A DNA stretch of 64,000 bases from Thermodesulfobacterium hydrogeniphilum. GTDB lineage: Bacteria > Desulfobacterota > Thermodesulfobacteria > Thermodesulfobacteriales > Thermodesulfobacteriaceae. Numbering within the stretch: position 1 is the first letter of the stretch; the number at the start of each line of letters is the position of its first letter. This document shows, piece after piece, positions 1-8,358 of the stretch. The position numbers and the translations under genes were made by a program. The stretch is from NCBI RefSeq assembly GCF_000746255.1, contig NZ_JQKW01000007.1, forward strand, positions 186,001-250,000. Direction: 5' to 3'. The notes beneath the pieces were generated by a model that did not search any database, was not told the DNA's origin, and was given only the letters and a program-made list of their open reading frames with translations.

Positions 1-655
1 AGGGTTGGCCCAGTTCTTCTGGAATATAATCCAATTTTAATTTTTGTTCTTCAAAGATGATTTTCCTTACCAAAGAAAATCCATTGCTATGAAGTCCAGA
101 GGAGGGTATGCCTATTATTATATCTCCTATAGAGATACTTGAACCATCAATTATTTCATTTCCTTCCACTATTCCTACTACAAAACCTGAACAATCATAA
201 TCTGAAGGGGCATACATTCCTGGCATTTCTGCAGTTTCTCCACCTAAAAGAGTGCATTGGGAAATTTGACATCCTTCAGCAATACCTTCTATTAATTCTG
301 TAAAAATTTTTTCGTTAAATTTTCCAAAAGCTAAATAATCTAAGAAAAACAAAGGTTTAGCTCCGCAGGTAATAATATCATTCACACACATAGCTACTAA
401 ATCTATACCAATTCCTTTATGTTCATTAGCCATAATAGCAATTTTAATTTTTGTTCCTACTCCATCTGTAGAAGAAACAAGAATAGGATTTTTATAAGAT
501 GAAACATCTAAGGAAAAAAGACCTGCATAACCTCCTATTCCTGAAACCACACCTCTTTGGGGAAGTTTCTCTGTTATTTTTTTAACAATATCAACCAAAC
601 GGTTAGCTTTTTCTAAATCTACACCAGCAGCCTTGTATTTTTCTGCAGCTCCCAT
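1..655 (-). CDS. purM: phosphoribosylformylglycinamidine cyclo-ligase (AIR synthetase), partial
   Basis: PurM closes the imidazole ring of aminoimidazole ribonucleotide in cytoplasmic de novo purine synthesis. Reading the minus strand from ATG at 655 gives MGAAEKYKAAGVDLEKAN, then the family landmarks GVVSGIGGYAGLF, SSTDGVGTK (nucleotide-binding loop), MCVNDI, LGGETAEMPGMY and GLHSNGFSLVR. About 218 codons are present. The 3' end lies beyond base 1, so the gene is cut by the window edge and not broken. A strong GGAGAGG ribosome-binding site lies just before the ATG. It is divergent from the gene at 747 with a 91-base intergenic region. Family assignment is near certain. Confidence 0.96.
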   Translation of the reverse strand, partial: MGAAEKYKAAGVDLEKANRLVDIVKKITEKLPQRGVVSGIGGYAGLFSLDVSSYKNPILVSSTDGVGTKIKIAIMANEHKGIGIDLVAMCVNDIITCGAKPLFFLDYLAFGKFNEKIFTELIEGIAEGCQISQCTLLGGETAEMPGMYAPSDYDCSGFVVGIVEGNEIIDGSSISIGDIIIGIPSSGLHSNGFSLVRKIIFEEQKLKLDYIPEELGQP

Positions 656-680
656 ATTTAACCTCTCCGACAAATTAGTT

Positions 681-708
681 TTGAACTTCCTAAATTTTAT
701 ATTATATT
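681..708 (+). promoter_or_regulatory. putative sigma-70 promoter for the gene at 747
   Basis: TTGAAC at 681-686 and TATATT at 703-708 are separated by 16 bases, placing a start site near 715 and a leader of about 30 bases. It lies in the divergent region with purM. Found by eye only. Confidence 0.45.
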
Positions 709-746
709 TTGCTAAAAACAAGATTTTGAGGTAAAATTGAAATTCT

Positions 747-1208
747 ATGGAAAATAGATTTCCTCATATAGTTTCAGAAGAAGAAAGGCAAGAAGTTTTA
801 AAATATCTGGAAGATCGTTTTGGTATTTCAATTAATATTTTTGATAAATATGAAATCTTAAGAGGTGTGTCCAATTTCTGGCTATTTCCTAAAAATCAAT
901 ATTTAGAAATATTGGAAAGTCTTCAGGTCCAAACAGTGGGACTTTTATTTTTAAGAAAGGTTTCTCGTTATTTAAAGCCAACCTCTGCTTTTTTACAAAG
1001 ATTTGGTTATCTTGCTACCAAAAATATCGTTACTCTCTCAGAAGATATTATAGAGGTTTTAAAAGAAAGAAACAAAGTAGAAATAAATCTTAATTTAGAA
1101 CCAGGTTATGTAATTTTGAGAAATAAATACTGGATCCTTGGATGCGGTTTGTATTTACCTGGTAAATTGTTTTCTTACTTAGAATCTAAGGTTATTAAAA
1201 ATTTATGA
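747..1208 (+). CDS. small protein resembling the PUA-like C-terminal domain of NOL1/NOP2/Sun methyltransferases
   Basis: A 153-residue protein with no signal peptide or membrane segment. The N-terminal part (about 10-45) contains a RFGI...F..Y pattern. The C-terminal part (about 110-150) has GYVILRNKYWILGCGLYLPG, which resembles the PUA-like RNA-binding tail of RsmF/NSUN-type m5C methyltransferases ('G.v.vr....LGcGl...g.l'). It has no methyltransferase motifs of its own. The methyltransferase encoded at 24039-25001 ends without such a tail, so this could be a detached RNA-binding domain acting in rRNA or tRNA modification; that is inference. The ribosome-binding site is weak (GAGG about 14 bases upstream). 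It meets the EnvC-like gene end to end with no gap. Confidence 0.5.
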   Translation: MENRFPHIVSEEERQEVLKYLEDRFGISINIFDKYEILRGVSNFWLFPKNQYLEILESLQVQTVGLLFLRKVSRYLKPTSAFLQRFGYLATKNIVTLSEDIIEVLKERNKVEINLNLEPGYVILRNKYWILGCGLYLPGKLFSYLESKVIKNL

Positions 1209-1904
1209 TCAATTTTTACAATTTATAGAAATTTTAAATTTTTTAGGCTTATTTATACTACCTATGATTTCATTTGTGTTTACATAATCTCCTACATTCA
1301 CTTTTATATCATCTAAATTTTTAAGATAAACTGTACAATTTTCATTTTCTATAATTATTGATATATTATTTTCTTTATAGCCTATAACTTTTACTATACC
1401 TGAAATAGGACATTTTATTTTGGTAGGTTTAGTTATTTTAAAAACATAAGATCCGGATTTTATTTTTCCATTTTTTATAGGATAAGCTATGTCTTCCTGT
1501 TGTAATTTCTGTTTTAAGCTCTTAGCTTGAAGAATTTTAAGCTTCTTTATTTCTTTACTAACTATTTTATAACGGCTTTTCAAAAATTTTTCTTTTTGTT
1601 TTATAGCTATAATTTTTTTTAATAAAATATTCTCTATTATTTCAAAATCTTCTGTTTCTAAAAAACTGGATTTGTTAATGTTTAACAAAAGTTCTTTTTC
1701 ATTAAAAAGATTTTTGATATGTATATTAATGTAAAGCTTTAAAAGATCTTTTTCCAGTAATTTAAGAGATTTCAAAACTTTCTGTATATATTTAAGTTCT
1801 TTGAATTTTTTAGATAAAAGGAGATTATAATTTACAGTTTGACAAAAACCCGATGATATAAAAAAAATGAAGAAAAAAATAAAACAAAATTTTTTAATTT
1901 TCAT
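1209..1904 (-). CDS. EnvC-like protein with degenerate LytM/M23 domain, FtsEX partner
   Basis: Predicted periplasmic protein of 231 residues. It has a signal peptide at about 1-21 (hydrophobic FCFIFFFIFFISSGFC), a lysine/leucine-rich coiled-coil region at about 30-140, and a C-terminal beta-rich LytM-like domain at about 150-229 (GSYVFKITKPTKIKCPISG, then VNVGDYVNTNEIIG). The zinc ligands of active M23 peptidases (HxxxD and HxH) are absent, as in E. coli EnvC, which activates amidases and does not cut peptidoglycan itself. It overlaps ftsX by 11 bases and is last in a nine-gene run. I infer that FtsEX controls it to activate a cell-wall hydrolase. At 231 residues it is much shorter than enterobacterial EnvC, so its coiled coil is shortened. 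Confidence 0.7.
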   Translation of the reverse strand: MKIKKFCFIFFFIFFISSGFCQTVNYNLLLSKKFKELKYIQKVLKSLKLLEKDLLKLYINIHIKNLFNEKELLLNINKSSFLETEDFEIIENILLKKIIAIKQKEKFLKSRYKIVSKEIKKLKILQAKSLKQKLQQEDIAYPIKNGKIKSGSYVFKITKPTKIKCPISGIVKVIGYKENNISIIIENENCTVYLKNLDDIKVNVGDYVNTNEIIGSINKPKKFKISINCKN

Positions 1905-2772
1905 ATTTTTTATAACTAAACCAAATAATAATAGCAGGAAAAACTAAAATTGTTAAAATATAATAAATAAAAATATTAAATAAATTGTTTGAAAACAGAA
2001 AATATGAAGAACTTTGGGTAAGCTTGGTTATATTAAAAATATTAGATAAGTTGTTTGCAATATACAAAAATAAAATAGTAGAAGTAATAAAAGCTATAGA
2101 TGAAAAAGCAGAAATAAAAAAAAGTCTTATAATTTTAAAATTATTTAAAGAACCACCCAATAAAATGAAAATCTGTATTTGCTTATCTAAGAAGGAATTT
2201 AAAAAATAATTAAAAAATAATAAAAATAAAATATAAAAAACTATCCATATAATAAAAAAGCAAAAAAAGCCTGGTTTTAACACAAAAGCAAAATTAACCA
2301 TTTTTGAAATTTTGGCTTCATATATATCTATTTTATTGTTAGAGGATTTTAACAATTGAAGTTGATTCTTTAATAAGCTATAAGACTTAAAAGAAGTTGG
2401 ATAAATTTTAACTACATAAGGAAAATAATTTATGATTTCGTTTTTTTTGTAATTTTTAAAAATTTCTGAAGGGAGAGAATTTTTTATTTTTTGGAATATT
2501 TTTTCAGGGGGAAAAACTTCAACTTTTTTAACATGTAGCAATTGTTTTAAATTATTAACCAGATTAGTAACTGTGGTATTATCAGATTTTTGAGAATAAA
2601 TTATAAGATTTAAATAAACACGGTTTTTATAAATATCAGCTATTTTTTGAAAATTGGTATATAAATATATCGTGAATAAAGAAAAAAAATTCCAAAAGAA
2701 GAAAAAAATAAGCAAGAATAAATAATAAATAAGGCTATTTTTAAGTTCTAACCTACTCAAATAACTCCACAT
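1894..2772 (-). CDS. ftsX: cell division ABC transporter-like permease FtsX
   Basis: FtsX transmits ATP-driven conformational changes of FtsE to periplasmic hydrolase regulators; it is not known to transport a substrate. The 292 residues show the standard layout: a first membrane helix at about 13-38, a periplasmic domain at about 40-165, then three more helices (about 165-190, 212-240 and 260-285). The fold, size and overlap with ftsE (20 bases) and with the EnvC-like gene (11 bases) support the call. Sequence conservation is low and the protein is rich in Phe, Ile and Asn, as expected for an AT-rich genome. Confidence 0.85.
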   Translation of the reverse strand: MWSYLSRLELKNSLIYYLFLLIFFFFWNFFSLFTIYLYTNFQKIADIYKNRVYLNLIIYSQKSDNTTVTNLVNNLKQLLHVKKVEVFPPEKIFQKIKNSLPSEIFKNYKKNEIINYFPYVVKIYPTSFKSYSLLKNQLQLLKSSNNKIDIYEAKISKMVNFAFVLKPGFFCFFIIWIVFYILFLLFFNYFLNSFLDKQIQIFILLGGSLNNFKIIRLFFISAFSSIAFITSTILFLYIANNLSNIFNITKLTQSSSYFLFSNNLFNIFIYYILTILVFPAIIIWFSYKKYEN

Positions 2773-3430
2773 TATTTATCAATTCTCCTTGTTTAAGCCT
2801 GATTAATTTCCCCAATTTTTGATTTATAATGATCGGATCATGAGTAGCTAAAATAATAGTTTTTCCTTTATTATGAAATTCTTTTAAAATTTGCAGAATT
2901 TCCTTAATACTATCAGGATCAAGATTTCCTGTGGGTTCATCTGCAATAAGTACCTCGGGATCTCTTATAAGAGCTCTTATAACCCCTACTTTTTGTTGTT
3001 CTCCACCTGACAATTCTTTTATTTTCTTTTGAGCTTTATGAGCTAAAAGAAATCTTTCTAAGTATTCATAAATAAAAATTTTCATATTTTTAAATTTCTT
3101 TCCTGATAGAATCAGAGAAATTTTTATATTTTCATATACTGAGAGATCTGGAAAAAGTTTATAGTCTTGAAAAATTATTCCCCATTTTTGTCTTAACTGA
3201 TTAAATTGTCTGGTTTTAAGTTCAGAGTAGGATATATTTTTATAAAAAATTTCTCCTGAGGTTGGTTTTTCTTCTCTGTAAAGTAATTTTAAAAGGGTTG
3301 TTTTCCCAGCTCCTGTAGAACCTGTTAAAATAATAAAATCACCTTCTTTAATTTCCAAATTTATATTTATAAGAGCTTTAAAATAAGGTGGATAAATCTT
3401 ATTTACATTTTGAAAAGAAAACAAATTCAT
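2753..3430 (-). CDS. ftsE: cell division ATP-binding protein FtsE
   Basis: Cytoplasmic ABC ATPase of 225 residues that partners with FtsX. Visible motifs are Walker A GSTGAGKTT (about 37-45), Q-loop FQDYKLFPDLSVYEN, signature LSGGEQQKVGVIRAL, Walker B VLIADEPTGNLDP and switch histidine ILATHD. FtsE is related to LolD/MacB ATPases, but pairing with a four-helix FtsX and an EnvC-like protein identifies it. It overlaps the upstream TPR gene by 4 bases, which suggests translational coupling. Confidence 0.93.
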   Translation of the reverse strand: MNLFSFQNVNKIYPPYFKALININLEIKEGDFIILTGSTGAGKTTLLKLLYREEKPTSGEIFYKNISYSELKTRQFNQLRQKWGIIFQDYKLFPDLSVYENIKISLILSGKKFKNMKIFIYEYLERFLLAHKAQKKIKELSGGEQQKVGVIRALIRDPEVLIADEPTGNLDPDSIKEILQILKEFHNKGKTIILATHDPIIINQKLGKLIRLKQGELINNVELFE

Positions 3431-4122
3431 TTTTTTATTAATTTAAGAAATTTTTTAGCTATAAGATTTTCTGGATCAAGAATTAAAATATTTGAAAAAA
3501 TTGACAGAGCTTGGTTTTTCTTATTTTGGTAATATAAAGAAATGGCAAGCTCTGTTAAAAAATTAACATCTGTAGGATAAATAGCAAGCATTTTTCTTGC
3601 TACAGCTTCAGCAGTAGAAAATTTTTTTTGATTCCTGAGAGCAATAGAAAGCCTTAGATTTCCATAATAATTATAGTAGTCTATTTTTAAAATCTTGTAC
3701 ATCAGTTTTTCAACATCTTTCCACTTTCCCTCTGCCATATAAGGAAGAGAAAGACCAAGCATTGCTTCAATTGATGAAGGAACAACTTTAAGAGCTTTTT
3801 CATAATGAAATTTAGAATTAGCGTAATTTTTATTTAAATAATAAAGCCATCCTAACCTCAAATTTACAGTATAACTCTTAGGATAAGCTTGATATACAGG
3901 CATTAAAGCCCGAATTGCATTCTTGTAATCTCTGCGTTTTTCATAAGTATAAGATTTATAATAGTCTGACTTTATTTCTTTATAATTTAAAGCATAAACA
4001 AAATTTGCAGATAATAAAGTAAAAATTAAGAAAAGGGGCAGAGCCCCTAAGAATTTTCTAAAATTTATAACTAATGGAAAATGTTCCAACAGTCTGAATA
4101 GCACTATCACCATTTTCTTCAT
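3427..4122 (-). CDS. TPR-repeat protein, exported or membrane-anchored
   Basis: 231 residues. A hydrophobic export signal or anchor occupies about 24-44 (LPLFLIFTLLSANFVYA). It is followed by tandem tetratricopeptide-like helices from about 50 to 228 with recurrent patterns (A...L..vy...P.....l.lg.lyy...ny..A). The ATG at 4122 has a GGGGG motif about 8 bases upstream and overlaps the barrel gene by 65 bases. No other standard start lies close to the signal sequence, so I keep it, but the start is uncertain. A terminator-like hairpin lies inside its signal-peptide codons. It is probably a periplasmic scaffold for the neighbouring barrel or FtsEX proteins; the exact role is unknown. Confidence 0.72.
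   Translation of the reverse strand: MKKMVIVLFRLLEHFPLVINFRKFLGALPLFLIFTLLSANFVYALNYKEIKSDYYKSYTYEKRRDYKNAIRALMPVYQAYPKSYTVNLRLGWLYYLNKNYANSKFHYEKALKVVPSSIEAMLGLSLPYMAEGKWKDVEKLMYKILKIDYYNYYGNLRLSIALRNQKKFSTAEAVARKMLAIYPTDVNFLTELAISLYYQNKKNQALSIFSNILILDPENLIAKKFLKLIKK
4034..4048 (-). terminator. terminator-like hairpin inside the operon, possible attenuator
   Basis: On the minus strand AGGGGC-TCT-GCCCCT forms a 6-bp stem with a 3-base loop, followed by TTTCTTAATTTTT. It begins just after the stop codon of the barrel gene (4058) and within the signal-peptide codons of the next gene. It may lower transcription of the TPR-ftsE-ftsX-envC part; this is inference. Confidence 0.35.
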
Positions 4123-4936
4123 AATTATTTACCCCCAAATTAAAAGATAATCTTAATCCGTTCTCAAAAGTATATCCCATTTCTCCATAAATTCCACCTT
4201 TATATTCTTCTTTTAAATTATAAACTACAAAACCGTTATTTTTAACTGCAAAAACTTGCTGACCAATCCAACCTCCTATTTTAAAATCGTATTTTCCGTA
4301 ATAATATCTTAAATCTCCCTCTAAGGAATAATAATTAGACTCGTCAATTCCTATTTTATTAGATCTATCAACATAAATATAATATCCTAAAGCATCAAGG
4401 TATAAACCTCCTTTCTGATAATCTGAAAAGATTTTGAAAGTTGCATGAGGAGTAAGTTGTAATACATCAAAGCTTATAAGTTCATCATAGTTAGAATAAT
4501 AAATTCCCAATCCTCCACTCCATTTAAACTCATTATTTTTATAATTTAAATAAGTTCCATCAAAAAAAAGAGTACATCCATGATCTGTAAGATCATCATC
4601 ACTTTCTATGTAATGAATTCCTAAGGTAAAAGAATGGTTTTTCAAAATTTGGTTAGTATTTGAATAAGCAAAGGTAAAATCTTGCTGATCCAGATCTGAA
4701 TAATTGTTTTTATAATTAATATGAGTAGAAGCAATTCCAATTTGGATATTATGATTTATACCATCTCCTATACTTAAATAACCTGTAACTGCATAACCAT
4801 TATCTTTTAATTTAGAACCACTGTAATCAAGATAGGTTCCATAAAGAGCTCCATAGGTATTTAATTTTGTTTCTCCTGCCCAGGCTTTAAAACAGCCAAG
4901 GCACATAATAAGAATAAATAAAATCAACTTTTTCAT
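4058..4936 (-). CDS. outer-membrane beta-barrel protein of unknown function
   Basis: 292 residues with a signal peptide (about 1-20, ending AWA before GETKLN). After it come alternating polar/aromatic strands rich in Tyr, Asn and Gly, and a C-terminal aromatic strand ending FSISYKF, the usual barrel-assembly signal with terminal Phe. Repeated hairpins such as GYLSIGDGINHNIQIGIAS suggest a barrel of roughly a dozen strands. No lipobox or enzymatic motif is visible. It overlaps the transporter/peptidase fusion by 4 bases and the TPR gene by 65. In context it is the outer-membrane part of the nine-gene run. Confidence 0.75.
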   Translation of the reverse strand: MKKLILFILIMCLGCFKAWAGETKLNTYGALYGTYLDYSGSKLKDNGYAVTGYLSIGDGINHNIQIGIASTHINYKNNYSDLDQQDFTFAYSNTNQILKNHSFTLGIHYIESDDDLTDHGCTLFFDGTYLNYKNNEFKWSGGLGIYYSNYDELISFDVLQLTPHATFKIFSDYQKGGLYLDALGYYIYVDRSNKIGIDESNYYSLEGDLRYYYGKYDFKIGGWIGQQVFAVKNNGFVVYNLKEEYKGGIYGEMGYTFENGLRLSFNLGVNNYEENGDSAIQTVGTFSISYKF

Positions 4937-7005
4937 TGGATCCTCCTCCTTCTTTGAATTTTTATTTTTTTATCAAAAATCACTTCCTCAATCCCCCTAT
5001 CCTTAGAAATTCTAATCAAAGCCTCTTTATTCTCCTTGGGTAAATGAATTTTAGATTTTATAGTATCTGGAGATTGCCACATACTTTCCACTTTTATATT
5101 AAATAAATCATGTTTAAAAGAAGACAAAAATAAATATAATTCTCTTTTTATTTTAGAAGAAATTGTTAGTAAAGGCAAGTAGTCTTTCCAGTAAATATTT
5201 TTTTGATAGAACAATGGAATTTTAGGAGATGAAAAAAAGAAATATTTAAGAGGAGAATTAATATCTCCATCAAGATGATAAAAATAAAAAGTGGAGTTCA
5301 AAATTCCAAAATAGAGTTTAGCCTTTCCATCAGTTAAATAAAAACTACCATCTGGAGCCATTTTAATAATGGCTTTGAAATTATAAGATTTTTCTCCATC
5401 CTCAAAATAAAAATCCATTTCCTGATCAATTAAAAAGTTTAATTTATTATAAAGGGATTTGTCAGAAATCACCGGTTGAACTATCTCTCCTTCTTTTGGA
5501 ATGCCAATATCTTTAAAAATATTTTCTGAAATATAAGAGGTAAAATTAAAAGGAACTGTAGGAGAACCTAAACGAGGTAAAAGCTGAACCTGAATATGAA
5601 TATGCGGTTGAGGTGAATACCCTGAATTACCACAAAGTCCTAAAAAAGCACCTTTCGAAACATAATCTCCTGTTTTAACTTTTATAGATTTTTGTTTAAA
5701 ATGGCAGATAAGGACATAAAAACCTCTATTATCGTAAATAATTACATAATTTCCCCAATTGTTTTCTTTATCTGCCATTCCTGGAGGATTATCTGGAAGA
5801 GAATCAAGAACTGCTACAATATGCCCATCTACAGGAGAAAGTACAGGTTTCCCAAAGGCATAATAATCTGATAACTCTTCACCATTATTTTTATAGGTTT
5901 TTCCTTTTTCATCTGTAATAACAAAATCTACAGCATATTTCCAGATACCTTTATGAGTCCATTCACCATCAAAGGATTGCCATACTGTCCAGCTTCCAGA
6001 AAAAGGAAGCCCTATTTCTCTTCCAGTAAAAGGAAATCTTCTGGTATAAGTAATATAATAGTCTAAGGTTCTTTCTGGTGTGCCTTTATAAAGCTTGGTT
6101 ATATAATAAAAACTAACAGAAAATAGAACATAAAGACAAAGATGAGTAGTAAGATTAAAAGGAAGAGCAAAAACAGGTAATCCATAACTTTCCCAGAGAA
6201 TTTTTGAACCCCCAATTATAGGAACAGAAATCAAAGTAGAAAGAATTGCAAATTTATAACTTTTTAAAGAGGGTATAAGAAAAACTCCACCTATTGCCAT
6301 AGCTGTGAGAATATAATTAAAAGAAGAAGTATCTGTAAAAGCCTGGTAAAAAGAACCAGATAAAAAACCATGAATAAAAACTCCTACATAGTAACCGATT
6401 ATAGATAAAAATGATAAAATTCTTGAAACCAAAAGAAGCATAAGAAAGATGATGAAACCGCTTAATACATCTGGAAGAAAAAAAATTGCTCCTAAGGATT
6501 TAAAATATCCTGTTATTGCTATAGGTAGATTTGAAAATGGGTTTGTTTGAAAATGGGGATATAAATCACTTACAAAAAGATTGGAAAATTTGAAAGAGGC
6601 AAGATAAAAAAGTGAACTTACCAGAACAAAAGGAGCACTTAATACAGGCAATCTAAGATAATTATAAAAAATATTAACCATAGTGTAGGTTAATAAAAAA
6701 GTTAATATACCTGCTGTAAAAAAAATAATAAAACTAACAAGATTGATTTTAAAAAGATAACCTAAGGAAAGACCAACTAAAAGAGGATTGAAAATATAAT
6801 AGTCAAATCTTAAAAATTCAGATTTAAAACCTATTAATCTGGCAAAGACATAGGCTGAAATAACAGAAATAAAACCACCTATTCCAATATTAGGATTCAA
6901 AAAGGTCAGCCCTAGAAGAACCAAACCACCCCAGACACTAGAATTAAATAAAACAGCTGAATAACTTTTTAATATAGGTAAAATATAATCTTTTAAACGT
7001 TTCAT
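4933..7005 (-). CDS. urea transporter-like membrane domain fused to M23 metallopeptidase
   Basis: 690 residues. The first 305 form about ten membrane helices with the inverted-repeat signature of UT-family urea channels: LPVLSAPF (119-126) and LPVFALPF (276-283). The Thr common in this motif is replaced by Ser and Ala. After a linker, residues about 335-490 form an M23 peptidase domain with a complete-looking zinc site: H351...D360, H435 in LICHF, and H468-x-H470 in SPQPHIHIQ. A further soluble region (about 505-690) has no recognised motif and ends in a basic RRRRR stretch. The peptidase would be outside the inner membrane. Substrate transport is not shown; the UT fold may serve as a channel or anchor. 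It overlaps both neighbours by 4 bases. Confidence 0.85.
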   Translation of the reverse strand: MKRLKDYILPILKSYSAVLFNSSVWGGLVLLGLTFLNPNIGIGGFISVISAYVFARLIGFKSEFLRFDYYIFNPLLVGLSLGYLFKINLVSFIIFFTAGILTFLLTYTMVNIFYNYLRLPVLSAPFVLVSSLFYLASFKFSNLFVSDLYPHFQTNPFSNLPIAITGYFKSLGAIFFLPDVLSGFIIFLMLLLVSRILSFLSIIGYYVGVFIHGFLSGSFYQAFTDTSSFNYILTAMAIGGVFLIPSLKSYKFAILSTLISVPIIGGSKILWESYGLPVFALPFNLTTHLCLYVLFSVSFYYITKLYKGTPERTLDYYITYTRRFPFTGREIGLPFSGSWTVWQSFDGEWTHKGIWKYAVDFVITDEKGKTYKNNGEELSDYYAFGKPVLSPVDGHIVAVLDSLPDNPPGMADKENNWGNYVIIYDNRGFYVLICHFKQKSIKVKTGDYVSKGAFLGLCGNSGYSPQPHIHIQVQLLPRLGSPTVPFNFTSYISENIFKDIGIPKEGEIVQPVISDKSLYNKLNFLIDQEMDFYFEDGEKSYNFKAIIKMAPDGSFYLTDGKAKLYFGILNSTFYFYHLDGDINSPLKYFFFSSPKIPLFYQKNIYWKDYLPLLTISSKIKRELYLFLSSFKHDLFNIKVESMWQSPDTIKSKIHLPKENKEALIRISKDRGIEEVIFDKKIKIQRRRRIQ

Positions 7006-8357
7006 TTTAATTTTAATCTCTCAGGAAGATGTTCTCTTCTGGTAATATCAGTTAAATCTTCAGCCTCTCTTATTAAATCCACCTCTTTATTTTCTCCTAT
7101 TAATACTACTGCGGGTCTATAACGAATAAATTGCATCCATTGAGTTATATTATAGGCACCTACAGGTGAGATAATAAGCTTTGTTCCTCTGGGAATAGGA
7201 GGTAAATAAGCTGTATCTTCCACTACATCTATATTCATACAAAGAGGGCCGTAGAGAACACAGGGTTCACAAGGGCCATTTACTTCTCTGTCTATTTCTA
7301 TATTAAAATGATACCAAAAAGCTGTAAAAAGAATATTTACCCCTGCATCTAAGATATAAGCTTTTTTACCATCAGGTAATCTTTTTATAGCATTTACAGT
7401 AGTTATAAGGTATCCTGCTTCATCTACAATAGCTCTTCCACTTTCAATTATTAATTTAGGATAATCTCCGGATCTTAAATTAGAAAGTAAAGTATCACAG
7501 ATTTTTTCTGCAAACTCATCTATAGAGGGGATAATTACATCAGGAGGCAAATATATTCCTCTAAGTCTATTTCTTGAAGGAAATCCTCCTCCAATATCTA
7601 AATATTCTATTTTAAAATTAAATTCATCTTCAATTTTATAGGCAAAATCAATTAGTTTTTTCATTTCAATTTCATAAGCTTTAGATTCTAAAATAAAAGT
7701 TCCGATATGACAATGAAGCCCGTTTATTTCAATTTTTCCTCTGGAAACAATTCTTTTTACAGCTCGCCAAGCCTGACCATTTTCAAGATTAAAGCCAAAT
7801 CTTCCCCATTGCGGATATATACCTGTATCCATATTCAATCTTATTCCAGCTTTTATTTTTATTCCAAGCTCATCAGCGATCTTCTCTAAATCATTTATTT
7901 CATCAAAATGATCTATATTTATTTTAGCTCCCTCTTGTATTGCTGTTTTTAAAAATTCAATAGGCTTATAAGGTCCGTTATATATAATTTGATTACCTTC
8001 TATGCCTAATCTTTTAGCCTTTTCATATTCAAACTCAGAAACTACTTCTGCAGTTTCTCCCTCACTATGCAGAATGGCACAAATGGCATCAAGATAATTT
8101 GTTTTATAAGACCAGCTGAATTCAACATTAGGATATCTCAAAGTAAAGGCATTTTTAATTTCTCTAAATTTTTGTCTTAGTTTTCTTTCAGAGAAAACAA
8201 AAAGAGGAGAACCAAATTTTTCAATAAGACTACTTATAGGAACTCCATCTATTTCTTTTCTGACTTTTTTACCATAAGGAGAAAAAATATTAGCAAATTT
8301 GTTAATGTAACCTGTTATTAATTTTTGAATTACAGGTTTTTCATAAGGTTTTTTCAT
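7002..8357 (-). CDS. fold-type III PLP-dependent decarboxylase-like enzyme (LysA/ornithine decarboxylase family)
   Basis: Cytoplasmic, 451 residues. An N-terminal extension of about 35 residues precedes an alanine-racemase-like barrel: PLP lysine K85 in WSYKTN, HCHIGTF (215-221), phosphate-binding GGGFPSRNR (256-264) and ESGRAIVDEAG (305-315). The C-terminal sheet domain has C373-x3-D377 (CMNID, where LysA has CESxD) and SPVGAYN (397-403). The usual FNG that follows is replaced by WMQFIRYRP. The residues fit amino-acid decarboxylation, but substrate cannot be read from sequence: diaminopimelate, ornithine, arginine, or an amino acid on a carrier. One base separates it from the ATP-grasp gene and it overlaps the transporter fusion by 4 bases, so it belongs to this operon and not to lysine synthesis. 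Confidence 0.82.
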   Translation of the reverse strand: MKKPYEKPVIQKLITGYINKFANIFSPYGKKVRKEIDGVPISSLIEKFGSPLFVFSERKLRQKFREIKNAFTLRYPNVEFSWSYKTNYLDAICAILHSEGETAEVVSEFEYEKAKRLGIEGNQIIYNGPYKPIEFLKTAIQEGAKINIDHFDEINDLEKIADELGIKIKAGIRLNMDTGIYPQWGRFGFNLENGQAWRAVKRIVSRGKIEINGLHCHIGTFILESKAYEIEMKKLIDFAYKIEDEFNFKIEYLDIGGGFPSRNRLRGIYLPPDVIIPSIDEFAEKICDTLLSNLRSGDYPKLIIESGRAIVDEAGYLITTVNAIKRLPDGKKAYILDAGVNILFTAFWYHFNIEIDREVNGPCEPCVLYGPLCMNIDVVEDTAYLPPIPRGTKLIISPVGAYNITQWMQFIRYRPAVVLIGENKEVDLIREAEDLTDITRREHLPERLKLK

Positions 8358-8358
8358 T

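Noticed and set aside
1985-2209. 74-codon plus-strand open frame inside ftsX
   Set aside because: Antisense to the FtsX membrane domain; composition is a complement artefact of an AT-rich membrane gene.
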